Shown here: one piece after another, positions 1-5,495 of the stretch
How positions within the stretch are numbered: the first letter of the stretch is position 1
How the letters are laid out: the number at the start of each line of letters is the position of its first letter
From: an uncultured Coriobacteriaceae bacterium
GTDB lineage: Bacteria > Actinomycetota > Coriobacteriia > Coriobacteriales > Eggerthellaceae
Length of the DNA stretch: 5,830 nucleotides
NCBI GenBank assembly: GCA_900554945.1
Contig: USJN01000109.1
Location: 1 to 5,830, forward strand
Direction of reading: 5' to 3'
Translations under genes and position numbers: made by a program
Notes under the pieces: model-generated
The model's input: the letters and a program-made list of their open reading frames with translations, nothing else
The model's database searches: none
Told to the model about the DNA's origin: nothing

Positions 1-150
1 GAGGCGTCCGGCAGCATCGACTACGCGCGCAACTACGCCGAGAACCTCACGAGCATCGCGAAGAACCGCCTGACCGACATGGTGCGCCCCTCCACGGCCC
101 GCGACCTCCTCGTCTCCATGGCCGACTGGTTCGTCAGCCGCTTGAAGTGA
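1..150 (+). CDS. Polyprenyl synthetase family protein, C-terminal end (5' partial)
   Basis: An open frame enters from the left edge and stops at TGA 148-150, giving the last 49 residues of a protein. The pattern of a short GSIDYAR segment, then A..L..IA, then a basic stretch, and a final helix with LLVSMADWFVSRLK resembles the C-terminus of trans-isoprenyl diphosphate synthases (IspA/IspB/HepT type), which end in a similar A..YVV.R.K helix. These enzymes condense isopentenyl diphosphate onto allylic diphosphates in the cytoplasm to make the isoprenoid chains of menaquinone or carrier lipids. The catalytic DDxxD motifs would lie upstream, outside the window, so the exact chain length and substrate cannot be told. 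It is convergent with the following gene and ends just before a strong terminator. The family call is an inference from a short tail; that it is coding is fairly certain. Confidence 0.7.
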   Translation, partial: EASGSIDYARNYAENLTSIAKNRLTDMVRPSTARDLLVSMADWFVSRLK

Positions 151-182
151 TCTGATCTACGTTTCGAGATGCACCTCATCAG

Positions 183-208
183 GGCCCGGATTCGTCCGGG
201 TCTTTTTT
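183..208 (+). terminator. Rho-independent terminator of the polyprenyl synthetase gene
   Basis: CCCGGA at 185-190 pairs with TCCGGG at 195-200 around a TTCG tetraloop; G184-T201 and G183-C202 extend the stem to 8 bp. It is followed directly by TCTTTTTT, the expected U-tract. It works only for + strand transcripts: there is no A-run on the left that could act as a U-tract for the opposite strand. The U-tract overlaps the stop codon (207-209) of the convergent regulator gene. Confidence 0.9.
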
Positions 209-1631
209 AGCGCGCCAACTCCTCCTGCACGAGGTCGATCAGCTCTTCGCGGCTGTGAACGTCCAGCTTCTGATGGATGTGGTTGATATGCGTTGACGAT
301 GTTCCCGGCGAGATGCACAGGGCCTTCTGCACGTACGTCATGTTGCGGCCCTGCGCCACCAGCTCGAGCACTTCGGCTTCCCGTGCCGTCAGACCGTAGC
401 GCTCGGCAAGCGCGTGCGCCGCGGCGGCAGGGGTACTCTCGCGCTCGCGTTCCGCGGGGGCTTTCAGCCCGATGCGGCCGAGCATCACCGCGACGGTCAG
501 GCACAGGATGGCGTAAGCGGCGAACATGATCAAAAGGATGTCGAAGTCGATGGCGATCTTCATGATGTCGAACAGGAGAATGGCCGCAGCGTAGCCGACG
601 ATCATGCCGATGAGGCCGAACGAACGTGTCCAGAACACGAAGGTGAACGATCCGATGTGAAAGTACTTCTTGGCATTGCTCGGGCCGACGCTGCAGATGA
701 TGGCCTCGCAGATGACGATGAACGCCACGACGGCCGGCAGCGTTTCCTGCAAACCGTAGCGAAGGAACGGCGGGAGCAGCAGACCGAGCGAGGCGAGCGG
801 GATGAGCACGGTGGTGACGAGGGAGGCGTGCCGTTGCGGCAACAGCATCCAAACGCATCCTGCGATGACGAGGACGAGCACGGTCCATCCCGCGAGGAAG
901 GGGTCGATGCCGGCGGGTATCATGAAGTTCTCGACGGTTCCGGTGCGCCGGTTCAAAAGCGAGAAGAAGCTGATCATGAATCCGAATACGAACAGGATGA
1001 CGATGAGGTACAGGGGAAACGGAGGCTGGATCGTCACGCTGGGCGCAGTTCGTGCCGACGCGCGCGTTCGATAAGCGCCTAGTGCCGCCGAGACGACGGG
1101 CAACACCCCGCCGAACAGAATGGCCGATCGTGCGCCCAACTGTATGGATACGAGGACGATGACGATGGTGAGCAGGCTGCAGAGCGCTAGGAACAGCGGT
1201 CGCTCCTGGGAGGTCTCGGACGAGATATGCTCGCACCATGCGAGGACGAGGATGGCCGATGCGCCGCACGCGAACAAGCGCGACCAGGCGACGGGAACCA
1301 TCTCGGGTGAGAGAAGGCTGACTGTCTGCAAAATACACGCGGTTCCGGAGCCCGCGAGCCCGAGGACGAACAGGTGCGACCCGTGCGCGCGAGGCCCCAA
1401 CAACCCGACCGCGACCAAGGCGACGACGTTGCCGCATATCAGAGCAACGTTCTCCGGTGCCAGCCCGATGGACTCCGCAATCTTGATTTCCGACGACCCG
1501 AACATGATGGCGACGTATCCCCAGAAAAGCGCCGAGGCGAACGCATCGAGCGCGATGCCGCCTCTTTGAATGTCGGAGCGGGCCGGTTTGGCGACAACTC
1601 GACTCTTTTCTCCCCCTGTGGCTTGCTGCAT
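207..1631 (-). CDS. LuxR-family transcriptional regulator with about 12 transmembrane segments
   Basis: A 474-residue protein with an unusual layout. Residues about 25-386 are a polytopic membrane region with roughly twelve hydrophobic segments (for example near 25-46, 60-79, 86-107, 145-166, 205-226, 244-264, 296-315, 362-385). Residues about 412-470 form a LuxR-type helix-turn-helix: LTAREAEVLELVAQG, then a recognition helix around SPGTSSTHINHIHQKL and the final SREEL. The start at 1631 is preceded on the same strand by GGGGAG six bases away, a good ribosome site. There is no receiver or PAS domain, so the membrane part is probably the sensor. Such membrane-LuxR regulators are abundant in Eggerthella and Gordonibacter and often sit beside the reductase they control; some are known to govern catechol dehydroxylases. 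Its divergent position makes the reductase-cytochrome pair the likely target. The ligand is unknown. A linker rich in Ala, Glu and Arg (390-411) joins the two parts. Confidence 0.92.
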   Translation of the reverse strand: MQQATGGEKSRVVAKPARSDIQRGGIALDAFASALFWGYVAIMFGSSEIKIAESIGLAPENVALICGNVVALVAVGLLGPRAHGSHLFVLGLAGSGTACILQTVSLLSPEMVPVAWSRLFACGASAILVLAWCEHISSETSQERPLFLALCSLLTIVIVLVSIQLGARSAILFGGVLPVVSAALGAYRTRASARTAPSVTIQPPFPLYLIVILFVFGFMISFFSLLNRRTGTVENFMIPAGIDPFLAGWTVLVLVIAGCVWMLLPQRHASLVTTVLIPLASLGLLLPPFLRYGLQETLPAVVAFIVICEAIICSVGPSNAKKYFHIGSFTFVFWTRSFGLIGMIVGYAAAILLFDIMKIAIDFDILLIMFAAYAILCLTVAVMLGRIGLKAPAERERESTPAAAAHALAERYGLTAREAEVLELVAQGRNMTYVQKALCISPGTSSTHINHIHQKLDVHSREELIDLVQEELAR

Positions 1632-1666
1632 TGCATTCTCCCCGGTGAGCTGCGTGTCAAATACTT

Positions 1667-1710
1667 TATATGATGGACAGATCCCCTTGCTGCGGCGCGT
1701 AAATCATATA
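1667..1710. promoter_or_regulatory. Inverted repeat TATATGAT...ATCATATA, candidate operator or paired -10 boxes
   Basis: TATATGAT at 1667-1674 is matched exactly by its reverse complement ATCATATA at 1703-1710, with arm centres 36 bp apart. Each arm contains a -10-like TATGAT, pointing inward on opposite strands. It may be a two-site operator for the adjacent LuxR protein, or two facing promoters. Eight-base arms in an AT-rich patch can arise by chance, so confidence is moderate. Confidence 0.35.
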
Positions 1711-1750
1711 CCTTGTTCGATGTTTTCGCGCTTCGTTCCCCTGTACGCTC

Positions 1751-1775
1751 CTCGCCGTCAAAGGCCCTTTGCGAG
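1751..1775. promoter_or_regulatory. Dyad CAAAGGCCCTTTG within a larger inverted repeat
   Basis: CAAAGG and CCTTTG flank a single C at 1759-1771, a near-perfect 13-base dyad. Just outside, CTCGC (1751-1755) is complementary to GCGAG (1771-1775). In RNA this could fold as a 5-bp stem plus AAAG/CTTT with a GCC loop and a four-base bulge; in DNA it could be a regulator site. It lies about 56 bases before the reductase start. Either role is an inference. Confidence 0.35.
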
Positions 1776-1820
1776 ATGCGCGTCGAAGCGATTTCGCGGC
1801 CTATGGTAGCGGAAAACAAG

Positions 1821-1826
1821 AGGAGG
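1821..1826 (+). promoter_or_regulatory. Ribosome binding site AGGAGG of the reductase
   Basis: A perfect AGGAGG stands five bases before ATG 1832. This decides the start: the same frame is open upstream to an ATG at 1767-1769's neighbourhood (first in-frame ATG at 1769), but that one lacks a ribosome site and would put 21 charged residues ahead of the export signal. Confidence 0.9.
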
Positions 1827-1831
1827 AACAA

Positions 1832-3433
1832 ATGGGAACAAGGGATAACGAGAGCATGGGTTTAACGCGGCGTGGCTTTCTCACCGGCGCGCTCGCCCTC
1901 GGCGCGGTCGGCGCGGGCAGCATGCTTGCGGGATGCTCGTCCGAGGGGGGCGCGGGCGCTCCGGCAAGCGACGAGCGTGCGTGGGATCAAGAAACCGACG
2001 TGGTGGTGGTCGGAACGGGCTTCGCCGGTTTGGCAGCCGCTCATGAGGCTGCGAAGGCGGGCAGCCAGGTCGTTCTTGTCGAAAAAGCTCCCGAAAAGTA
2101 CGCAGGCGGCAATAGCCGCGCATGCGCCCAGGCCATCTGGTCGCCGGAAAAGACCGCCGAAGGCGTTGCCTACTTCAAGGAGATCACCGGCGATTACCAC
2201 CTCGTCGGACTCGACGATGCCGTGATCGAGGCCTATATCGGCGGCGCGAAAGAGAACGCCGATTGGCTGTTGGACGAGTTCGAGATCGAGACGAAGACGC
2301 ACAACGCCTGCGAGTACCCCGCTGCGAAAACCGCTTCGGCGGTGGGCGATTCCAACACGCTCATTCCGGCCGAAGGGTTGGGTAACGCTCGGGTCTGGGC
2401 GCCTATGTTCGAGGTGGTAGGAAGCGAGTCGGGCGTTACGTCTCTGTTCGAGACGGCCTTCACCGATCTCGTGTTCAACGAGGCTGGCGAAGCGATCGGC
2501 ATCGAGGCGCAGCAAGGCGAATCGCCCCTCCTCATCAAGGCGAAGAAGGGCGTCGTGCTCGCTTGCGGCGGGTTCGAGTACAACGAGGAAATGAAGGCGA
2601 ATAACTGCCGTTACCCGTCGCTCGCGTGGGGCACGCCGTACAACACGGGCGATGCTCTGACGGCGTGTCGCAAGTACGATATCGACTTCTGGCACATGAA
2701 CTCCGCGACGCCGGCAACGCGCGTCGGCGTGCAGGCTACTTGGCTCGATGACGATTTCAGCGAATGCGGCTTCGACTGCGAAGTGGCAGGCGATGCCGGG
2801 TACGTGTGGACCGACAAGTACGGCAAGCGCTTCATGGACGAGACTCGCTCCTATCAGCACGGATACGGTCGCGATGCGCTGTTCTACAACGACTCCGCCA
2901 AGATGGAATGGCCGCGCCTGCCGTTCTGGCAGGTTGTCGACGAGAGCACGCTGCCGTTTATGGGAACGAGCGGCAGCGGTTGGGTGCACATCGTCGGCGG
3001 CACCAGCGCTCCCGACAGCACCGAAGAGTTGCTTTCCTCGGGCTTGATGGTCAAAGCCGACACTGTCGAGGAACTTGCTTCTCAGATGGGCGTCGAAGCG
3101 ACGATCCTGCAGGAGAGTGTGGACGCGCTTTCCGGTCCCGATGACGAGTTCGGTCGAGCTGCGGAAAAGAAGCGCGCGCTTTCCGGCACGCTGTATGCGG
3201 TGCAGCTCCAGCCCATCATGGTGAACACCAACGGCGGGCCGAAGCGCGATGCGAGTGCGCGCATCGTGCATACGGACGGCACGCCTGTCGAGCGGCTGTT
3301 CTCCGCTGGCGAGCTCGGCTCCGTATGGGCTTGGTACTACCAGGGTGCCGGCAACGTGAGCGAATGCATGGTGTTCGGCCGCATCGCCGGGCGCAATGCC
3401 GCTGCGCTGACTCCTTGGGACGCTGAAGCTTAG
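1832..3433 (+). CDS. Tat-exported FAD-binding reductase (fumarate reductase/urocanate reductase-like flavoprotein), substrate unknown
   Basis: A 533-residue flavoprotein of the FAD_binding_2 family. The N-terminus has a twin-arginine signal (RRGFL, 13-17), a hydrophobic stretch and a lipobox LAGC (32-35), so it is probably a Tat-exported lipoprotein on the outer face of the membrane. The dinucleotide-binding fold follows: DVVVVGTGFAG at 56-66 and acidic E84 at the end of the second strand (VLVEK). Other family marks are GGNSRA (92-97), VVLACGGF (241-248), NTGDA (271-275), GKRFMDETRSYQHG (331-344) and the FAD-binding end LFSAGELGS with YYQGAGNVSECMVFGR (489-517). R339 lies where fumarate reductases carry the proton-donating arginine. 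The usual histidine before GG is replaced (NTNGG, 465-469), and the C-terminal arginine of the GANRLGG-type motif appears absent. It has no heme or FMN domain, so electrons must come from a separate carrier, most likely the cytochrome gene 121 bp downstream. The family is sure; reductase rather than dehydrogenase is inferred from that partner. Confidence 0.9.
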   Translation: MGTRDNESMGLTRRGFLTGALALGAVGAGSMLAGCSSEGGAGAPASDERAWDQETDVVVVGTGFAGLAAAHEAAKAGSQVVLVEKAPEKYAGGNSRACAQAIWSPEKTAEGVAYFKEITGDYHLVGLDDAVIEAYIGGAKENADWLLDEFEIETKTHNACEYPAAKTASAVGDSNTLIPAEGLGNARVWAPMFEVVGSESGVTSLFETAFTDLVFNEAGEAIGIEAQQGESPLLIKAKKGVVLACGGFEYNEEMKANNCRYPSLAWGTPYNTGDALTACRKYDIDFWHMNSATPATRVGVQATWLDDDFSECGFDCEVAGDAGYVWTDKYGKRFMDETRSYQHGYGRDALFYNDSAKMEWPRLPFWQVVDESTLPFMGTSGSGWVHIVGGTSAPDSTEELLSSGLMVKADTVEELASQMGVEATILQESVDALSGPDDEFGRAAEKKRALSGTLYAVQLQPIMVNTNGGPKRDASARIVHTDGTPVERLFSAGELGSVWAWYYQGAGNVSECMVFGRIAGRNAAALTPWDAEA

Positions 3434-3455
3434 GGCTTCATCTGTTCCGTGACGC

Positions 3456-3496
3456 GGCCGTCCTTCCGACTCCCTCCCTCGTGCGGAAGGGCGGCC
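3456..3496 (+). promoter_or_regulatory. Strong intercistronic stem-loop between reductase and cytochrome genes
   Basis: GGCCGTCCTTCCG (3456-3468) pairs with CGGAAGGGCGGCC (3484-3496): 13 bp including one G-U, with a 15-base loop. No U-tract follows (AAGAACC), so it is not a standard terminator. Such a hairpin inside an operon could protect the upstream message from decay, mark a cleavage site, or reduce read-through, letting the flavoenzyme and the cytochrome be made at different levels. The pairing is seen directly; the role is inferred. Confidence 0.6.
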
Positions 3497-3540
3497 AAGA
3501 ACCTGCGGGCGATCCGGAAGGTATCGCTCGCTCATCTGCC

Positions 3541-3547
3541 AAGGAGG
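3541..3547 (+). promoter_or_regulatory. Ribosome binding site AAGGAGG of the cytochrome gene
   Basis: AAGGAGG lies seven bases before ATG 3555 and fixes the start. A closer ATG at 3550 is in another frame and only two bases from the site, so it is not used. Confidence 0.9.
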
Positions 3548-3554
3548 CAATGCG

Positions 3555-4142
3555 ATGAAGAAGTTTACGGGTGCGGCGACGATTTCGTGCGCAGTCATCG
3601 CGTTGGCGTTGACCGCCTGCGCGCCCCAGTCGAACGAAAACGGAGCCGCATCGGCCGACGATGCGAAGGAGACCCCGATCACGGTTGCGTGGTCGGCGGA
3701 CTCGGAGTGTGGCACCTGCCATGCGACCGAGCAGGCGTCGTACGACGACGCGGCTTGCGTGGCCAGCACGCACGAAGGGCAAGCGTGCATTTCGTGCCAT
3801 GCTGACGCTTCCGGTCTGGCGACGGCTCACGAGGGCAAGACCGCGTCCGATACCATGCCCAAGAAGCTGAAGAAGACGGAGGTGCCCGACGACGCATGCC
3901 TGTCGTGCCACTACGGTGCTCGCGAAGAACTCGTTGCAGCCACCGTCGACGTCGCGGTGGTCGATTCGAAAGGCACGGCGGTGAACCCGCACGATGTGAC
4001 TCCGAGCGAGCAGCACGATACTATCCGATGCGCGGATTGCCACGGCATGCACGATGCCGAGAAGCTTGCCGACAAAGCCGATGCGGAATGCGCAAGCTGC
4101 CATCACGCCGACGTGTTCGAGTGCTACACGTGCCACGATTGA
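3555..4142 (+). CDS. Hexaheme c-type cytochrome lipoprotein, probable electron donor to the flavoprotein
   Basis: A 195-residue protein with a lipoprotein signal (MKKF, hydrophobic segment, LTAC with C22 as the lipidated cysteine), so it should be anchored on the outside of the membrane. After a flexible Ala/Asp/Asn-rich linker it has six CxxCH heme-attachment motifs at 52-56, 78-82, 115-119, 159-163, 179-183 and 190-194. Besides the six motif histidines there are exactly six others (73, 92, 146, 154, 166, 184), enough to make every heme bis-histidine ligated. This resembles the cytochrome c3-like domains that feed flavocytochrome fumarate reductases, which usually carry four hemes; here they are on a separate polypeptide and there are six. 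It follows the flavoprotein on the same strand and shares its presumed operon, so it likely passes electrons from the quinone pool to the FAD. C68 is an extra cysteine outside the motifs. Which protein loads it with electrons is not visible here. Confidence 0.92.
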   Translation: MKKFTGAATISCAVIALALTACAPQSNENGAASADDAKETPITVAWSADSECGTCHATEQASYDDAACVASTHEGQACISCHADASGLATAHEGKTASDTMPKKLKKTEVPDDACLSCHYGAREELVAATVDVAVVDSKGTAVNPHDVTPSEQHDTIRCADCHGMHDAEKLADKADAECASCHHADVFECYTCHD

Positions 4143-4168
4143 CGCGACCGCTGCGCGGACGTCCGAGA

Positions 4169-4215
4169 AGGGGGCATGCGTGCAACAAGCTGCGCATACC
4201 CCCTCTGTTCCTCTT
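4169..4215 (+). terminator. Probable terminator after the reductase-cytochrome pair
   Basis: AGGGGG (4169-4174) pairs with CCCCCT (4199-4204); after a C-A mismatch ATGCG (4176-4180) pairs with CGCAT (4193-4197), giving an 11-bp stem around a 12-base loop (two G-U pairs could shorten it). The tail CTGTTCCTCTT is T-rich but broken, so termination may be partial. It starts 27 bases after the cytochrome stop codon, the expected place. A second small hairpin, GTTCC/GGAAC (4207-4211 with 4218-4222), overlaps the tail. Confidence 0.5.
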
Positions 4216-4242
4216 GTGGAACCTCGGTCGAAACCCTCGCGC

Positions 4243-4258
4243 GCGCACCGCGGTGCGC
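4243..4258. promoter_or_regulatory. Perfect 16-bp palindrome GCGCACCGCGGTGCGC just upstream of a start codon
   Basis: Bases 4243-4250 are exactly complementary to 4251-4258. It occupies the place where a ribosome site would be expected: 4 bases before ATG 4263 and 13 before ATG 4272. In RNA it folds as GCGCAC/GTGCGC around CGCG. It could be an operator or a hairpin limiting translation. The symmetry is certain, the function is not. Confidence 0.45.
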
Positions 4259-4271
4259 TACCATGACGCTC

Positions 4272-5168
4272 ATGGAAACCATTAAGCGACATGACACCGG
4301 TCCCGCGGTCGAAGACGTGCAGCAGCGCCTCGTCACCATCGGGCTGCTCGATCCCGCCGACGTCGACGGGGCGTTCGGCGATACCACGGCCGAGGCCGTG
4401 CAGGCGTTCTGCGGCGGCGCGGGCCTGCCTCTCACCGACGAGGTGACCGAGAAGGTGTGGGCGGCGCTCGTCGACGCCTCGTTCACGCTGGGCGACCGCA
4501 CCCTGTACCTGCGCATGCCGCACTTCCACGGCCACGACGTGCTGGAGCTGCAGCACGCGCTGGGCGCGCTCGGCTTCGCCTGCGGCGCCACCGACGGCAT
4601 CTTCGGCGCGTTCACCGAGCTTGCGCTGCGCAAGTTCCAGCTCAACCTGGGCCTGCCGTCCGACGGCATCGCCGGCGCCTACACGTACGCCGCCATCCGC
4701 AACCTCCACCATTCGTGGGAGGGCAAGGAAGCGGTGCACGGTTCCAGCCACCTCGGGTTCGCCCGCGCCGCCGACGTGCTCGAGCGCAATGCGCTGTGCC
4801 TGTTCGGCACGCAGGATTTTACGCGCAGCGTCGCATCGCGCATGTCGAATCTCGCGCTGGCCACGAACCCCGCTTCCAAGATCATGAGCGCCGATTCTCT
4901 GCTCGTCGCCCCCGACGAGTCCATGTTGCTTGTGCATATCGTCCTGCCGGGCGAGCTGACGGTGACCACCGTGCCGCGCGTCAGCTTCGATGACGAGGAG
5001 ACGCTTTCTCTGCGTCTCGAGACGGCTATCGGCGTGGCCGACGCCGCCAGTCCGTCGCGCATCGCCGTCGAGCTTCCCGGCATTATGTGGGAAGACGCGG
5101 GCGAGGGTCGTTCCGCGCAGCATTTCGCTATTACGCTGCTCGACGCCTTGTGCACTGCGCTGTCGTAA
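4272..5168 (+). CDS. CwlM-like protein with two peptidoglycan-binding domains and no recognisable amidase
   Basis: A 298-residue protein read from ATG 4272. Two PG_binding_1-type repeats are visible: about 4-68 (TGPAVEDVQQRLVTIGLLD, then VDGAFGDTTAEAVQAF) and about 86-146 (GHDVLELQHALGALGF, then TDGIFGAFTELALRKFQ and LPSDGIAG). The linker LGDRTLY (74-80) and the order of the repeats resemble the N-terminal half of mycobacterial CwlM, as far as I recall that sequence. There is no signal peptide or membrane segment, so it should be cytoplasmic; CwlM is also cytoplasmic and regulates MurA, the first step of peptidoglycan synthesis. In CwlM an amidase_3 domain follows; here residues 165-298 show no clear zinc ligands and may be a decayed or different domain. 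The start is uncertain: ATG 4263 (three residues earlier) has only a weak GGTG upstream, and ATG 4176 lies inside the preceding terminator stem. It is probably separately transcribed and unrelated to the reductase. Confidence 0.75.
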   Translation: METIKRHDTGPAVEDVQQRLVTIGLLDPADVDGAFGDTTAEAVQAFCGGAGLPLTDEVTEKVWAALVDASFTLGDRTLYLRMPHFHGHDVLELQHALGALGFACGATDGIFGAFTELALRKFQLNLGLPSDGIAGAYTYAAIRNLHHSWEGKEAVHGSSHLGFARAADVLERNALCLFGTQDFTRSVASRMSNLALATNPASKIMSADSLLVAPDESMLLVHIVLPGELTVTTVPRVSFDDEETLSLRLETAIGVADAASPSRIAVELPGIMWEDAGEGRSAQHFAITLLDALCTALS

Positions 5169-5205
5169 GCTCGGCACCCTGATCGTAGACGCTGCACCCC
5201 CCTCC

Positions 5206-5295
5206 GCCATTCCGAGCAAGCGAGGTCTTCGGGATGCCATCCTGAGAGAGTGCGGTCCGCTCCCGTCATCCTGAGCGAGCGAAGCGAGTCGAAGG
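5206..5295. repeat. Three degenerate tandem copies of a ~30-bp intergenic repeat (GTCATCCTGAGCGAGCGAAG type)
   Basis: Copies begin at 5206 (GCCATTCCGAGCAAGCGAGG), 5236 (GCCATCCTGAGAGAGTGCGG) and 5265 (GTCATCCTGAGCGAGCGAAG), a period of 29-30 bases with the shared core G(C/T)CAT(C/T)C(C/T)GAG. The third copy is the best match to a motif, GTCATCCTGAGCGAGCGAAGCGAG and onward, that is common between genes in many bacterial genomes. The first copy can fold: CATTCCGA (5208-5215) with TCGGGATG (5229-5236), one G-U. No gene is seen here and no U-tract follows. Confidence 0.6.
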
Positions 5296-5453
5296 CCGCG
5301 TTGTGCGTGGCGAGGAGGCTTGCGGCATCTCCTCGATCGGAAGCTCGAACGCTCGCGCTCTTTGATCGAAACCTTCCTACACCAGCTGATGTATTCTCGT
5401 GTCGGTTCGATGACGGATATGCAAAAGTTAATGATTTCCGCAGGTGAGGGCTT

Positions 5454-5459
5454 TATACT
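5454..5459 (+). promoter_or_regulatory. Likely -10 box TATACT of the last gene
   Basis: TATACT lies 36 bases before ATG 5496, so transcription would start near 5466 with a leader of about 30 bases. The preceding stretch (5420-5437) is AT-rich, but no consensus -35 box is at 16-18 bases; TTAATG at 5428 is 20 bases away. Confidence 0.45.
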
Positions 5460-5495
5460 GCTGTCAAACACCAACCGATTCGAAAGCAGGTTATC

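Larger units (their letters stand above)
1632..1831. promoter_or_regulatory. Divergent control region between the regulator and the reductase
   Basis: This 200-bp gap must hold both start sites. It has an AT-rich island (about 1660-1712) in a GC-rich setting. Possible -10 elements are TATAAA on the - strand (1670 back to 1665, giving a short leader for the regulator), TATGAT on the - strand (1708 back to 1703) and TATGAT on the + strand (1669-1674, which would give the reductase a leader of about 150 bases). No good -35 box stands at the usual distance from any of them, which fits promoters that need an activator. Two symmetric elements in the gap are listed separately. The promoter positions are tentative; that the region is regulatory follows from the divergent layout. 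Confidence 0.5.
5169..5495. other. 327-bp intergenic region without a gene
   Basis: No convincing coding frame is present on either strand: the frames that cross it lack ribosome sites and resemble no family. Its left part is the degenerate repeat block (5206-5295). Its right part, from about 5380, is less GC-rich and holds the promoter of the last gene. Between them (5296-5380) there is a further inverted pair, GAGGAG... with ...CTCCTC (5311-5316 and 5329-5334), which may end transcription weakly but has no U-tract. Confidence 0.6.

Noticed and set aside
157..1437. 426-residue open frame on the - strand overlapping the regulator
   Set aside because: It is the same strand in another frame, Arg/His-rich, and lacks motifs, whereas the overlapping frame has a clear membrane region and LuxR domain.
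1655..1660. TTGACA on the - strand as a -35 box for the regulator
   Set aside because: At 17 bases downstream there is only AATGCA right before the start codon; no -10 box fits between it and ATG 1631.
1769..1831. In-frame upstream extension of the reductase by 21 residues
   Set aside because: No ribosome site, and it would place charged residues before the twin-arginine signal; AGGAGG at 1821-1826 clearly serves ATG 1832.
1862..3790. 642-residue open frame on the - strand
   Set aside because: It is antisense to the well-supported reductase and the start of the cytochrome; low-complexity Arg/His/Ala composition marks it as a shadow frame.
4176..4271. Upstream start for the CwlM-like protein adding 32 residues
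   Set aside because: This ATG lies within the stem of the probable terminator at 4169-4204, has no ribosome site, and the added residues match nothing in the repeat domains.
5206..5295. CRISPR array from the 30-base period
   Set aside because: The copies are adjacent with no spacers and are diverged from each other, unlike CRISPR repeats.
5250..5447. 65-residue + strand frame over the repeat block
   Set aside because: It begins inside the degenerate repeats without a ribosome site; its translated peptide (ILSERSESK) is the familiar product of the intergenic repeat, not a protein.
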